The position numbers and the translations under genes are program-made. Positions 15,998-24,278 of a DNA stretch of 48,555 bases are shown here, piece by piece. The stretch lies in contig NZ_JALEIK010000002.1 in the NCBI RefSeq assembly GCF_022770205.1, positions 1-48,555 on the forward strand. The letters run 5' to 3'. How positions within the stretch are numbered: the stretch's first letter is position 1; every line of letters begins with the position of its first letter. The notes under the pieces were generated by a model. That model was not told the DNA's origin, did not search any database, and was given only the letters and a program-made list of their open reading frames with translations. The stretch comes from Helicobacter sp. GTDB lineage: Bacteria; Campylobacterota; Campylobacteria; Campylobacterales; Helicobacteraceae.

Positions 15998-17531
15998 AAG
16001 TATTTATCTTTATCCTAATGGCGAGGACACGCAGGCAATTAAAGTGATTTTAGAAAATCTCAAAGATTTTTTTTCTTATGAGAATCTTTTTATTTTAGAT
16101 GATGCAAAAGAGGAGAGTTCTCTTTTTGCATACAAAGATGAGATTGCAAAAAATGGTGAGCTTTGGATAGCGCATCAAGATAAAAAGATTTATTGCACGC
16201 TTATGCAAAAAGCAAGGATTTTGTCTAAGGATTTAGTGTGTAATGGGATTGAAAAAATGCAATTGTTATTGCATAAGCATTTAAAAGAAATGCGGTTTGA
16301 AGCTATTATTGCAAGCCAAAAGAATATTATGTTTTTAAACCTTACAAGTTATTTTGTTTCTCAATTTTTTATAACTTTAACTAAAGACAATGATTTGATT
16401 AAAATTTTGAAAATATTAAGTCAAGAAATAAGTATTTATTTTAAAAACTTATTAAATATTCCTGAAAATTCTATTGGAATTGCTGTAACTACTTTTTCTT
16501 CTAATAGACATTTAGGCAACATTGGACAGCTTTTAGAGGATATGGGTGTTTATGTGGTTTATGTTTATTATAATACAGAGAGTTTTAATGAGATTCCTCC
16601 AAGCAAGGGTTCTAAAGCAGTTATTATTCCTTTACAAATGAGCTATATGGGAAAATTTCTTAATATTTTTAAAATGTTTATAACTTGTCTAATGCCTTTA
16701 GCGGCTCCGAATTTAGGTTGTAAAATGGTTTATGTTTCTCACGCTTATATTGATCCTATTGCTGCATTAGTTCAGAGGAAGCGCCCTTTGGATAATTTTT
16801 GGTTTCAAAGAAAAGTGGGTATTGGCGGATATAGAATTATTCCATCGCTTTCAAATTATAAAATCTATGAAGATGCAGTGAAGGCATTGGGATATGAAGA
16901 TGAGCTAGTTTGTGGTGGATATCCTAGTTTAGATTTTGCCATTAAAGAATATGAGGAATTGCCATTGAATAGCGGGGGGGGGGGCAATATTTTGATAGCT
17001 ATTAATGCTTTAGATAATATAGGAATCATAGAAGAATTTTTGATGCAAATTCAAAATCAATCTGCGCAAAACTTTAAGGTAATTTTCCGTCCCCATCCGG
17101 GCTATAAAACACAGAGTGCGATCATTGGCATTAAAGAAAAATTTATGCAGCAAGATTGGTTTATTTATGATGATAGCAGTCGGTTAAGTGCTGAAAGTAT
17201 GCGAGATTCTTGTGTGCTTATTGGGGATTATTCAAGTTTGGTTTGGACATTTCCTTTGATAACTTTAAAGCCTGCTATATTGGTTTTTAAAGATAAAGCG
17301 ATAATAAAAAATGTCTATAATGGAGTTAGTTTTTTTAATCCCTTGTTGCATTTTTTAGCTAGTGATGCAGATGAAATATTTTCTTGTATTGTGGAATCCA
17401 AAAAACACACAGAGCAAAGAGCACAAAAAATTTTAGAATACAGAAAAAAGGAAGTCTTTAATCTAGGACATTCTAGTGAGTTTATTGCTAATTTCATTGT
17501 AAAGAAATTAAAAGAAGAAGGTCGTGGGTAA
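15963..17531 (+). CDS. CDP-glycerol glycerophosphotransferase-like protein, phase-variable (ON)
   Basis: I place the start at ATG 15963 (522 residues). GTG 15978 is an alternative that leaves a start closer to the paralogues (RSIYLYPNGE). Family features are IAVTTFSSNRHLGNIGQLLE, VYVSHAYIDP, the boundary GGYPSLDFAIKEYEEL, and then an 11-G tract in frame as SGGGGNILIAINAL. After it come VIFRPHPGYKT, with the conserved His-Pro, and VLIGDYSSLVWTFPLITLKPA, with the Asp-Tyr-Ser-Ser loop. It ends with the shared signature YRKKEVFNLGHSSEFIANFI. All family motifs are present and the gene is ON. It directly precedes the glutamine kinase gene with no spacer, so it is a strong candidate transferase for that pathway's product. 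Confidence 0.75.
   Translation: MQQGAGVQGNFRSIYLYPNGEDTQAIKVILENLKDFFSYENLFILDDAKEESSLFAYKDEIAKNGELWIAHQDKKIYCTLMQKARILSKDLVCNGIEKMQLLLHKHLKEMRFEAIIASQKNIMFLNLTSYFVSQFFITLTKDNDLIKILKILSQEISIYFKNLLNIPENSIGIAVTTFSSNRHLGNIGQLLEDMGVYVVYVYYNTESFNEIPPSKGSKAVIIPLQMSYMGKFLNIFKMFITCLMPLAAPNLGCKMVYVSHAYIDPIAALVQRKRPLDNFWFQRKVGIGGYRIIPSLSNYKIYEDAVKALGYEDELVCGGYPSLDFAIKEYEELPLNSGGGGNILIAINALDNIGIIEEFLMQIQNQSAQNFKVIFRPHPGYKTQSAIIGIKEKFMQQDWFIYDDSSRLSAESMRDSCVLIGDYSSLVWTFPLITLKPAILVFKDKAIIKNVYNGVSFFNPLLHFLASDADEIFSCIVESKKHTEQRAQKILEYRKKEVFNLGHSSEFIANFIVKKLKEEGRG
16974..16984 (+). repeat. Poly-G tract of 11 at domain boundary, gene ON
   Basis: Eleven G bases read as AGC GGG GGG GGG GGC AAT keep the transferase gene open. 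A one- or two-base change would remove the C-terminal CDP-binding domain. The tract follows the YPSLD motif at the same place as the tract in the 8395 gene; the 13035 gene has its tract after the matching GYLAFD element. Confidence 0.85.
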
Positions 17532-19850
17532 ATGTATCGTGTGAATTTTATTTCAAAAGCGCGGAATCTTGAAAATTTACAGGGGAAATTGCAAAGTGCA
17601 AAAATTTTGCCACTAGTGATTACAAATAAAATTAGTTTTCAAAATAATATACAAAAAGTTTTGAAAGAAGTTAAAAATCTTCAAGCAAAAAGTGTTGTTG
17701 TAAGAAGTTCATCAAAAGTTGAAGATAGCAAAGAGTCATCTTGTGCTGGAAAATTTAAAAGTCTTTTAAATGTTGAGATAGCGGAGCAGGCTATAACACA
17801 GGCAATTTTAGAGGTTGGGGATTCTATGCCAAATTTAGATGATGAAATTCTAATCCAACCAATGTTGGAATCCGTATTATTTTGTGGTGTTGCTTTTAGT
17901 GTGGATAAGGATAGTTTTGCTCCCTATTTTTGCATTGAATTTGATGAAAGTGGCTCTACGCATTCTATCACTGATGGGAGTTCTAAGAATAAAAGCAGTT
18001 TTTTTGCGCACCGCGATGCTGAAAAGGTAGATGATAAAAATTTGGAAAAAGTTATTAAACTTATTAAGGAATTAGAGAGTATTTTTGATTATACTTTTTT
18101 GGATATTGAATTTGCAATTACAGAAAATGGGGATTTATATTGCTTGCAAGTTCGACCGCTTGTGAAAAATGCCATTAATCTTTTTTATTCTCTTCCAAAA
18201 GATGCACTAGAACGATTACAAAAACGCTTTTTAAGGTTTCAGCAGCCTAGGGTTGGAGTGTATGGAAAAAAAGCGGTTTTTGGAGTGATGCCAGATTGGA
18301 ATCCTGCAGAAATGATTGGATTAAAGCCCAAGCGTTTAGCACTTTCTTTGTATAAGGAAATTATTACAGATGAAACTTGGGCGTATCAAAGGGATAATTA
18401 TGGATATTTAAAATTGCGTTCGCATCCCTTGATGTATTCTTTTTTGGGAATGCCTTTTGTTGATGTGCGTCTTTCTTTTAATTCTTTTATCCCTAAGAGT
18501 TTAGATGAAAATATTTCTTCAAAGTTAGTTGATTTTTATTTGAATAAATTAATAGAAAATCCGCATTTACACGATAAGATTGAGTTTGGGATTGTATATT
18601 CTTGTTATGATTTAAACACTTCAAATAAACTGAAAAATCTTTTAGAAAGTGGATTTAATGAAAATGAAATTAAGCGTTTGGAGTTTGCACTCTTAGAGCT
18701 TACAAATGCGATTATTTCTCCAAAAGAGGGACTTTATTTAAAAGATTTAAATAAAGTCAATAAACTATCAAATATTTATCAAGAAATTATTACTTCAAAT
18801 TTGTCTTTAATTGATAAGATTTATTGGCTAATAGAGGAATGCAAGCGTTATGGAACATTGCCTTTTGCAGGGGTTGCAAGGGCTGGATTTATTGCTATGC
18901 AAATGCTTAACTCTCTAGTTGAAATTGGTTTTTTTGCTCCTGAAGAAAAAATGCAGTTTTTAAATTCTTTGCAAACTATAAGCAAGAAGCTAAGTCTAAA
19001 AGTGCAGAATCTAAAACCAGAAAATAAACAAGAGTTTTTAAGGGAATTTGGGCATTTGCGTGCAGGAACTTATAATATCCTATCGCCGCGCTATGATGAA
19101 GAGTTTGATAAATATTTTAATTTTTTAGAAATAAAAAGTGAAGTTATACAGGAATCTTTTACGCTTTCTTTGCAGAAAGAAAAACATTTAGATAGAATTT
19201 TAAAAGAGCACGGACTTAAAATATCTGCTAAGGATTTTTTTGACTTTTTAAAAACTGCTATTGAAGGAAGGGAATTTGCAAAGTTTGAATTTAGCAAACT
19301 TTTATCCAAGGCGATCTCTTTAATTGGGGAATTGGGCGAACATTATGGAATCTTAAAAGAGGATATTGCGCATTTGGATATTAAAAGCATTTTAACGCTG
19401 TATTCTTCATTGTATTCTGAGAGTCCCAAGCAAAGATTGCTTAATGAAATCGCACAAAACAAAAAGGAATATCAGCTAACACTTGCCCTTAAGCTTCCAG
19501 CACTTTTAAAAGATGCAAGCGAAATTTTTAGCTTTTATAGTTTGCAAAATCAACCAAATTTCATCACGCAAAAAAGCATTATCGCAGGGATTGCTAAAGA
19601 AAATGATACGGAGTTAGAAGGCAAAATTGTTTTAATCAGGGCAGCAGATCCGGGTTATGATTATCTCTTTTCTAAAAATATTGCAGGGCTAATTACTTGT
19701 TATGGCGGTGCTAATTCTCATATGGCGATTCGTGCTTCTGAGCTTGGATTACCAGCAGCAATTGGTGTAGGAGAAGAGTTATTTGTTGTGCTGCTAAATA
19801 GCGAGCGGATTGAGTTAGATTGCGGAAGTGAGCGCATTGTATGTCTGTAA
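17532..19850 (+). CDS. Glutamine kinase of phosphoramidate biosynthesis (Cj1418-like)
   Basis: The 772-residue protein has an N-terminal ATP-grasp domain of the PEP synthase type ([13 protein letters not shown] with Arg58, and YCLQVRPLV near residue 210). A long middle region follows, and then a C-terminal swivelling phospho-histidine domain ([20 protein letters not shown], His730). Length and layout match C. jejuni Cj1418, an L-glutamine kinase that phosphorylates the amide nitrogen of glutamine as the first step of MeOPN synthesis. Annotation as PEP synthase or pyruvate phosphate dikinase is less likely, because it lacks their full C-terminal PEP/pyruvate barrel after the His domain. The next gene, overlapping by 10 bases, looks like the Cj1417 hydrolase, which strengthens the call. 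GC and codon use match its neighbours. Confidence 0.8.
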   Translation: MYRVNFISKARNLENLQGKLQSAKILPLVITNKISFQNNIQKVLKEVKNLQAKSVVVRSSSKVEDSKESSCAGKFKSLLNVEIAEQAITQAILEVGDSMPNLDDEILIQPMLESVLFCGVAFSVDKDSFAPYFCIEFDESGSTHSITDGSSKNKSSFFAHRDAEKVDDKNLEKVIKLIKELESIFDYTFLDIEFAITENGDLYCLQVRPLVKNAINLFYSLPKDALERLQKRFLRFQQPRVGVYGKKAVFGVMPDWNPAEMIGLKPKRLALSLYKEIITDETWAYQRDNYGYLKLRSHPLMYSFLGMPFVDVRLSFNSFIPKSLDENISSKLVDFYLNKLIENPHLHDKIEFGIVYSCYDLNTSNKLKNLLESGFNENEIKRLEFALLELTNAIISPKEGLYLKDLNKVNKLSNIYQEIITSNLSLIDKIYWLIEECKRYGTLPFAGVARAGFIAMQMLNSLVEIGFFAPEEKMQFLNSLQTISKKLSLKVQNLKPENKQEFLREFGHLRAGTYNILSPRYDEEFDKYFNFLEIKSEVIQESFTLSLQKEKHLDRILKEHGLKISAKDFFDFLKTAIEGREFAKFEFSKLLSKAISLIGELGEHYGILKEDIAHLDIKSILTLYSSLYSESPKQRLLNEIAQNKKEYQLTLALKLPALLKDASEIFSFYSLQNQPNFITQKSIIAGIAKENDTELEGKIVLIRAADPGYDYLFSKNIAGLITCYGGANSHMAIRASELGLPAAIGVGEELFVVLLNSERIELDCGSERIVCL

Positions 19851-20461
19851 AGCTCATTGGAATCTCACAAAGGCTTTTAGAAAACACGAGCTATTTTGAG
19901 ATAAGGGAGGCACTAAGTGCGGATTGGGGAGAGTTTTTTAAAAAGCATTTAGAAGATTTTTTGCCTATTCCTTTAAGTTATGCGATTCCTTTTTCTTATT
20001 ATGTGAAGTTTAGCGTATTAAGTGGTGTGATTTTAAGTGGTGGGAATGATTTAAACACGCTCAATCCAAATCCGCTTTCACAAATGCGCGATTTGTATGA
20101 AGATGCGATTATTGCGGAGTGTTTGCAAAAAAGGATTCCGCTTTTAGGCATTTGTAGGGGGGCGCAAAAAATTGCAGAATATTTTGGTTCTAGGCTTGAA
20201 CAATGCGTGGGGCACACGCAAAAGCATATTGTATCTAGTAAGGAAGGGGAGTTTTGGGTAAATTCTTACCATAATTATTGCATTACGCATTTAGGAAGTG
20301 ATTTGGAGAGAATTGATAGTGCAGGTGATGGCAGTGTGGAATCCTTTTTGCATAAGAATGCGCAGGTTTATGGTGTAATGTGGCATATTGAGCGCGAAGG
20401 TGGAATGGAGAATACTTTGTTGTTTGAAGCGTGGAGAGAGTTAGTAAGGAGTTGGGAATGA
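19841..20461 (+). CDS. Class I glutamine amidotransferase-like hydrolase (gamma-glutamyl-CDP-amidate hydrolase, Cj1417-like)
   Basis: The 206-residue protein has the class I glutamine amidotransferase triad: Cys105 in LLGICRGAQ, and His183 with Glu185 in VMWHIERE. An oxyanion-region SGGND lies near residue 67. It resembles the puuD-type gamma-glutamyl hydrolases. In C. jejuni the equivalent Cj1417 cleaves CDP-L-glutamine to release glutamate and cytidine diphosphoramidate. The position directly after the glutamine kinase gene supports the same role here. There is no synthetase partner domain, which fits a stand-alone hydrolase. Its stop overlaps the start of the small gene at 20458 (ATGA). 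Confidence 0.78.
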   Translation: MSVKLIGISQRLLENTSYFEIREALSADWGEFFKKHLEDFLPIPLSYAIPFSYYVKFSVLSGVILSGGNDLNTLNPNPLSQMRDLYEDAIIAECLQKRIPLLGICRGAQKIAEYFGSRLEQCVGHTQKHIVSSKEGEFWVNSYHNYCITHLGSDLERIDSAGDGSVESFLHKNAQVYGVMWHIEREGGMENTLLFEAWRELVRSWE

Positions 20462-20931
20462 AAATTTTGTATGCACCTAGCCAAAGAGCATTTAGTGATG
20501 ATTTGCGTGTGAATGTTGCGTGTGGGTTTGATGTGATGGTTTTAGATTCCATATTGGAGTCTAAAAGTGGAGAGGTTTTGTATCTGCCACACGAAGAAAC
20601 TAGCCCTAAGATTGTGGAAGCGATTTTAGGGATTTTTGGGGATTCTCTTGAGCAAGCAGATGGGATGGCAAAAGTAGATGTGCTTGTAAGTGATGTTTCT
20701 ATTTTGGCATTGAAATATGCACTTTGGACAAGTCATCCTAGCATTTTGTGTCTTTTTGGGTTTAATGGTATCCAGTTGCCACAAAATGATAGATATTATA
20801 ATTTGGTTAGCCATTTGAGCCATTGCGTGTATTCTCCTAATGCGCTAAAAGAAACACTAAGGGATTATCAAAATATTAAGGAGCAAAAACAAGAAGAGAT
20901 TAAAAAGTTTTTGCAAGGAGTGGTGCTGTGA
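20458..20931 (+). CDS. Short glycerophosphotransferase-like protein (single C-terminal domain)
   Basis: Starting at ATG 20458 in an ATGA overlap, the protein has 157 residues. The start [10 protein letters not shown] resembles the domain start ILLAPQRLSN of the larger paralogues. VDVLVSDVSILALKYALWTSHPSILCLFGF corresponds to the conserved Asp-x-Ser donor loop plus the following strand. It thus looks like only the C-terminal Rossmann half of the CDP-glycerol glycerophosphotransferase fold, without a first domain and without the usual closing signature. It may pair with the next gene product, with which it is translationally coupled, or be a remnant. No frameshift or homopolymer is seen. Confidence 0.55.
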   Translation: MKILYAPSQRAFSDDLRVNVACGFDVMVLDSILESKSGEVLYLPHEETSPKIVEAILGIFGDSLEQADGMAKVDVLVSDVSILALKYALWTSHPSILCLFGFNGIQLPQNDRYYNLVSHLSHCVYSPNALKETLRDYQNIKEQKQEEIKKFLQGVVL

Positions 20932-21875
20932 TGCAAAGGCAAATCAATGAATTTATAGAGATGAGCAAGCGCACAATGGAATCTTTTTTGAGTAAAGAAC
21001 GCAAAAATATTGTTGTTGTAGCGTATTATCCAACTTATCGCAAGCATTATGGGGAGTTGTTGGTGCGATTAAAGGAAAAGTATAATGTTATCATTGTAGT
21101 TGAGCGTGTGCTAGGCGATGCGTTTGAGAGCAGTGGGCATCACAATTTGTATTTCCCTTGGAGAGTTATGGAAGACGGGCAGACATATTATCTTAATATG
21201 GATGTTGATGGGATTGATTTGATTTTAACAGCCGATGAGGTGGGTTATGAAGATGGAAGGATTGATAGGACATTTTTGAGCACAAAGGCAAAGCGTGTGT
21301 ATTTTCCGCATAGTTTGATTGAGCAAACAGGTGCTAGTGATGTGGTGGATTATATTTTAGTGCCTTCAAAAATCGCTATGGAATCTTTTAAGAATGCACT
21401 AAAAAATAGCAGGGTAAAGTTGCTAGAAAGCGGATATCCAAAGTTAGATGCAGCTATTAATTCTTATGCGTATCAAGATTCTAATACTATTACTTATGCT
21501 CCTAGTTTGCGTTATTTTAGTGGTGATAATGCAAGTTTGAATTTGTTTTCTGGTTTTGAAAATGCGATGGTGGAATCTTTATTGGAATTGACAGATTATA
21601 AGATTTCTTATCGTGCGCATCCGATGAATTTTCAAAACCATCACACATTTTATAATCTCATTAAAGCGCGTTGGCAAAATGAATCGCGCGTGAGTTTTGA
21701 TGAGCAGTTGGGAAATGCTTTTTGTAATTTTAGTGATTTTTTGGTAACAGATTTTTCTACCACGGCTTTTACTTATTCTTTCACGACATTGCGCCCTAGC
21801 TTATTTTTCACACCTTTAAAGTTGGAATCGCATTTGGCGAAATATATCTCTAGTGGGGGGGGGCAAAATTTGTAG
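20931..21875 (+). CDS. CDP-glycerol glycerophosphotransferase-like protein, phase-variable, truncated form (OFF)
   Basis: ATG 20931 (or GTG 20928) overlaps the preceding TGA. The protein shows both domains: VVVAYYPTYRKHYGELLVRL, VYFPHSLIEQTG, the boundary ESGYPKLDAAINSY, then TITYAPSLRYFSG, ISYRAHPMNF and DFLVTDFSTTAFTYSFTTLRPS. Near the end a 9-G tract gives ISSGGGQNL and a stop. With 10 or 7 G the frame continues to TAG 22028, adding FVAKRIIKRSIEVLD and the family end signature FRDENVYNIGASVNVIMEQI, for 366 residues. The truncated product keeps the donor loop but loses about the last 55 residues, so it may be unstable or partly active. The extended form ends right before the cytidylyltransferase start. 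Confidence 0.7.
   Translation: MQRQINEFIEMSKRTMESFLSKERKNIVVVAYYPTYRKHYGELLVRLKEKYNVIIVVERVLGDAFESSGHHNLYFPWRVMEDGQTYYLNMDVDGIDLILTADEVGYEDGRIDRTFLSTKAKRVYFPHSLIEQTGASDVVDYILVPSKIAMESFKNALKNSRVKLLESGYPKLDAAINSYAYQDSNTITYAPSLRYFSGDNASLNLFSGFENAMVESLLELTDYKISYRAHPMNFQNHHTFYNLIKARWQNESRVSFDEQLGNAFCNFSDFLVTDFSTTAFTYSFTTLRPSLFFTPLKLESHLAKYISSGGGQNL
21855..21863 (+). repeat. Poly-G tract of 9 near the 3' end of a transferase gene
   Basis: Nine G bases after TCT AGT lead to CAA AAT TTG TAG. One additional G gives GCA AAA TTT GTA and keeps the frame open for a further 55 codons, to base 22030. The switch therefore decides whether the conserved C-terminal segment is present. Confidence 0.8.
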
Positions 21876-22030
21876 CAAAAAGGATTATAAAGAGGAGTAT
21901 TGAAGTATTAGACTTTAATAGGGATTATTCTAGGATTAAGAAATTTAGAGATGAGAATGTCTATAATATTGGGGCGTCTGTGAATGTGATTATGGAGCAG
22001 ATTGATGCAATTTTGAAAGAGAGTTTGTAG

Positions 22031-22804
22031 GTGAGAGCGTTAATTTTAGCGGCGGGTTTTGGCTCACGGCTTATGCCTTTAACAAAAAATCATCCAAAAT
22101 GTATGGTGGAGTATCAAGGTAAAAAGATTATTGATTATGAGATTTGCGCATTAAAAGAAGCTGGGATTGACGATATTGCAGTGGTTGGTGGATATTTGTT
22201 TGCAGTGCTAGAGGCGTATTTGAGAGATGCGCATAGGATTAAGAATGTTTTTAAAAATCCAAAATTTGATTCCACAAATATGGTTACCACATTGTTTTGC
22301 GCTAGGGAGTGGTTAGAATCTTGTGTGGAATCTAAGCAGGATTTGATTATTTCTTATGCAGATATTGTGTATTTTAAGGAGAGTGTTTTGGCTCTTAAAA
22401 ATTCTAATGCGCCTTTAAGCATTGTCGTGGATAAGGGGTGGCGCAAGCTTTGGGATAGGCGATTTAGCAATCCTTTAGAAGATGCAGAAACGCTAAAAAT
22501 GTGCAATGGAAACATTATTGAGCTTGGCAAGAAACCAAAGAATTATGATGAGATTGAAGCGCAATATATAGGTTTATTTAAGGTTTCTTGGGAATTTTTG
22601 CCGCAAATGCTTGCCTTTTATGATGGCTTAGATCGCACATTAAATTATGATGGCAAGGACTTTGATAATATGTATATGACGAGTTTTTTGCAAGGACTCA
22701 TTGATGCGTTTAATAATGCTAAGGCGGTGGTGATTAATGGAGGCTGGCTAGAAGTGGATTTTAAGAGTGATTTAGGCGTGAAAATTGCAAAAATTACTTT
22801 GTAG
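22031..22804 (+). CDS. Nucleotidyltransferase, phosphoglutamine cytidylyltransferase-like (Cj1416-like)
   Basis: The 257-residue protein starts at GTG 22031. It has the NTP-transferase signature LILAAGFGSRLMPLT with the catalytic Lys in KNHPKCMVEYQGK, and a metal-binding Asp in ISYADIVYF. The end INGGWLEVDFKSDLG is usual for choline-phosphate or sugar-phosphate cytidylyltransferases. In C. jejuni the equivalent Cj1416 condenses CTP with glutamine phosphate to CDP-L-glutamine. Context supports this role: the glutamine kinase and hydrolase genes are upstream and the CDP-amidate-kinase-like gene is next. A sugar-1-phosphate substrate is the alternative reading from sequence alone. Confidence 0.75.
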   Translation: MRALILAAGFGSRLMPLTKNHPKCMVEYQGKKIIDYEICALKEAGIDDIAVVGGYLFAVLEAYLRDAHRIKNVFKNPKFDSTNMVTTLFCAREWLESCVESKQDLIISYADIVYFKESVLALKNSNAPLSIVVDKGWRKLWDRRFSNPLEDAETLKMCNGNIIELGKKPKNYDEIEAQYIGLFKVSWEFLPQMLAFYDGLDRTLNYDGKDFDNMYMTSFLQGLIDAFNNAKAVVINGGWLEVDFKSDLGVKIAKITL

Positions 22805-22860
22805 AAATGCCTGTGCTATTTCAAATAATTTATAAAGAGATTTAAATTAAAGGAAGAATT

Positions 22861-23376
22861 TTGCGAGGAGTTTTAGTTTATATTACAGGACTAAGTGGTG
22901 CTGGCAAAACGACTTTAGCTAAAGAAGTGATTAAAAGCATAAAGGATAAGTTAAATATAAAGCCTATCTTTTTGGATGGGGATATTTTGCGTGAGTGCGT
23001 GATGAATAAGGATTATTCCACACAAGGGCGTTTTAATATGGCTTTATATTATGTGAAAGTGGCTAAACTTTTGGTAGATCAAGGGTTTGTTGTGGTATTA
23101 TCAACAATTTCTATGTTTGATAAAGTGCGTGCGTTTAATATGGAGAATTTTCAAAATTACTTAGAAGTGTATTTGGAGGTTTCAGAGGAAATCCGCAAAC
23201 AAAGAGATCCAAAAGATTTTTATAAACAGAATATAGTGGATATGGCTGGGCTTGATCAAAGTGTGGAGTTACCTAAAAATAGTCATTTGGTTTTTAAAGA
23301 TAATTTTGATATTGATTTTGCTTGTGAAAAAATTTTAGAAAAAATTAAGGAGTTTAATGCAGGAATTGCTTTATAA
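22861..23376 (+). CDS. APS-kinase-like P-loop kinase, CDP-amidate kinase-like (Cj1415-like)
   Basis: The 171-residue protein starts at TTG 22861 with AGGAAG upstream. It has the Walker A sequence ITGLSGAGKTTLAKEV, then FLDGDILRECV, and an end with DFACEKILEKI. It belongs to the adenylylsulfate kinase fold. No sulfate-activation genes are near. In C. jejuni Cj1415 puts a 3'-phosphate on cytidine diphosphoramidate, and the neighbours here are the other pathway genes, so I favour that reaction. The gene overlaps cysQ by 20 bases, a link that makes sense because the 3'-phosphorylated nucleotide left after transfer would need a 3'-phosphatase. Confidence 0.78.
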   Translation: MRGVLVYITGLSGAGKTTLAKEVIKSIKDKLNIKPIFLDGDILRECVMNKDYSTQGRFNMALYYVKVAKLLVDQGFVVVLSTISMFDKVRAFNMENFQNYLEVYLEVSEEIRKQRDPKDFYKQNIVDMAGLDQSVELPKNSHLVFKDNFDIDFACEKILEKIKEFNAGIAL

Positions 23377-24205
23377 AACCGCTTTGATTGCGTTAGAAGC
23401 GGGTGAAATTGTTTTAAAATATTATGGTTTAGAGGATTTTGATTTGAAGCAAGATTCTTCACCTTTAACAAAGGCAGATTTGGAATCTAATGCTTTAATT
23501 GTGCAAAAATTGCAAGAAATTTCTCCCTATCAAGTGTGTTCTGAAGAGGCAGTGCTAGAGTATGCAAAACGCAAGGATTTAGAGTATTTTTGGCTCATTG
23601 ACCCCCTTGATGGCACGAAGGATTTTTTAGCGCAAAATGGAGGATTTACCATCAATATTGCATTAATCCATAAAAATCGTCCTATTTTGGGGGTAGTGTT
23701 TGCTCCTGCATTTTCTAAGCTCTATATCGCATTAAAGGGCTTTGGGAGTTTTAATTATGGTATAGAATCACTAAGGAATGCAAGAGAAAATGGCGCATTA
23801 AATGTAGCTTGGCTAGAGCAAAACAAAAATCGCTTAAATGGAGAGAGAATCGCACAAGATACGGAAATTATTGCGTGCGATTCTATGTTCCATAGCACAC
23901 AGGCTACAGAGGATTTTGTTAAAAAATACCATTTAAAAGTGCAAAAATATGGTTCATCGCTTAAAATTTGTGCCTTAGCAGAGGGGAGGGCAGATATTTA
24001 TCCGCGTTTTAATGGCACAAGTGAGTGGGATATTGCAGCTTGTGAGATTGTGTTAGAAGAGAGTGGTGGAATTGTATTAGATTGTGTTACTAAAAAGCCT
24101 TTGGTTTATAATAAGGAAAATTTTAGAAATAACCATTTTGTTGCATTTGCAAAGGCGCAAATTGGGGGAGAAATTTATCAGGATATTTTGGGTGGGAATT
24201 TTTAG
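23357..24205 (+). CDS. cysQ: CysQ-type 3'(2'),5'-bisphosphate nucleotidase
   Basis: The 282-residue protein is a member of the inositol-monophosphatase superfamily. Metal-binding motifs are present: KADLES, then SEE, then LIDPLDGTKDF near residues 81-91, and SEWDIAACEIVLEESGG near the C-terminus. CysQ removes the 3'-phosphate from PAP. In this operon, directly after and overlapping a CDP-amidate-kinase-like gene, it may instead act on 3',5'-bisphosphocytidine released when the phosphoramidate is transferred; this is my inference. It is the last gene of the glycan locus: a 73-base gap with a promoter separates it from topA. Confidence 0.85.
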   Translation: MQELLYKTALIALEAGEIVLKYYGLEDFDLKQDSSPLTKADLESNALIVQKLQEISPYQVCSEEAVLEYAKRKDLEYFWLIDPLDGTKDFLAQNGGFTINIALIHKNRPILGVVFAPAFSKLYIALKGFGSFNYGIESLRNARENGALNVAWLEQNKNRLNGERIAQDTEIIACDSMFHSTQATEDFVKKYHLKVQKYGSSLKICALAEGRADIYPRFNGTSEWDIAACEIVLEESGGIVLDCVTKKPLVYNKENFRNNHFVAFAKAQIGGEIYQDILGGNF

Positions 24206-24221
24206 CAGTTTATGTCTTGTC

Positions 24222-24251
24222 TTGAAATTTTTGCATAAATTTTTGTATGAT
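24222..24251 (+). promoter_or_regulatory. Probable sigma70 promoter of topA
   Basis: A TTGAAA box (24222-24227) and a TATGAT box (24246-24251) are separated by 18 bases in the only gap between cysQ and topA. The -10 is preceded by a T-rich stretch, as is usual in Helicobacter promoters. A transcript would start about 20 bases before the TTG start codon. Confidence 0.45.
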
Positions 24252-24278
24252 TAGAAAAATACAATTAAGGCAAAGTGT

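Noticed and set aside
17532-19850. Phosphoenolpyruvate synthase or pyruvate phosphate dikinase
   Set aside because: The domains are related, but the protein ends right after the His domain with no C-terminal PEP/pyruvate barrel, and its neighbours match the glutamine kinase pathway.
22861-23376. Adenylylsulfate kinase (CysC) for sulfate assimilation
   Set aside because: No sulfate-activation genes are nearby. The position among phosphoramidate genes favours CDP-amidate kinase, although the fold is the same.
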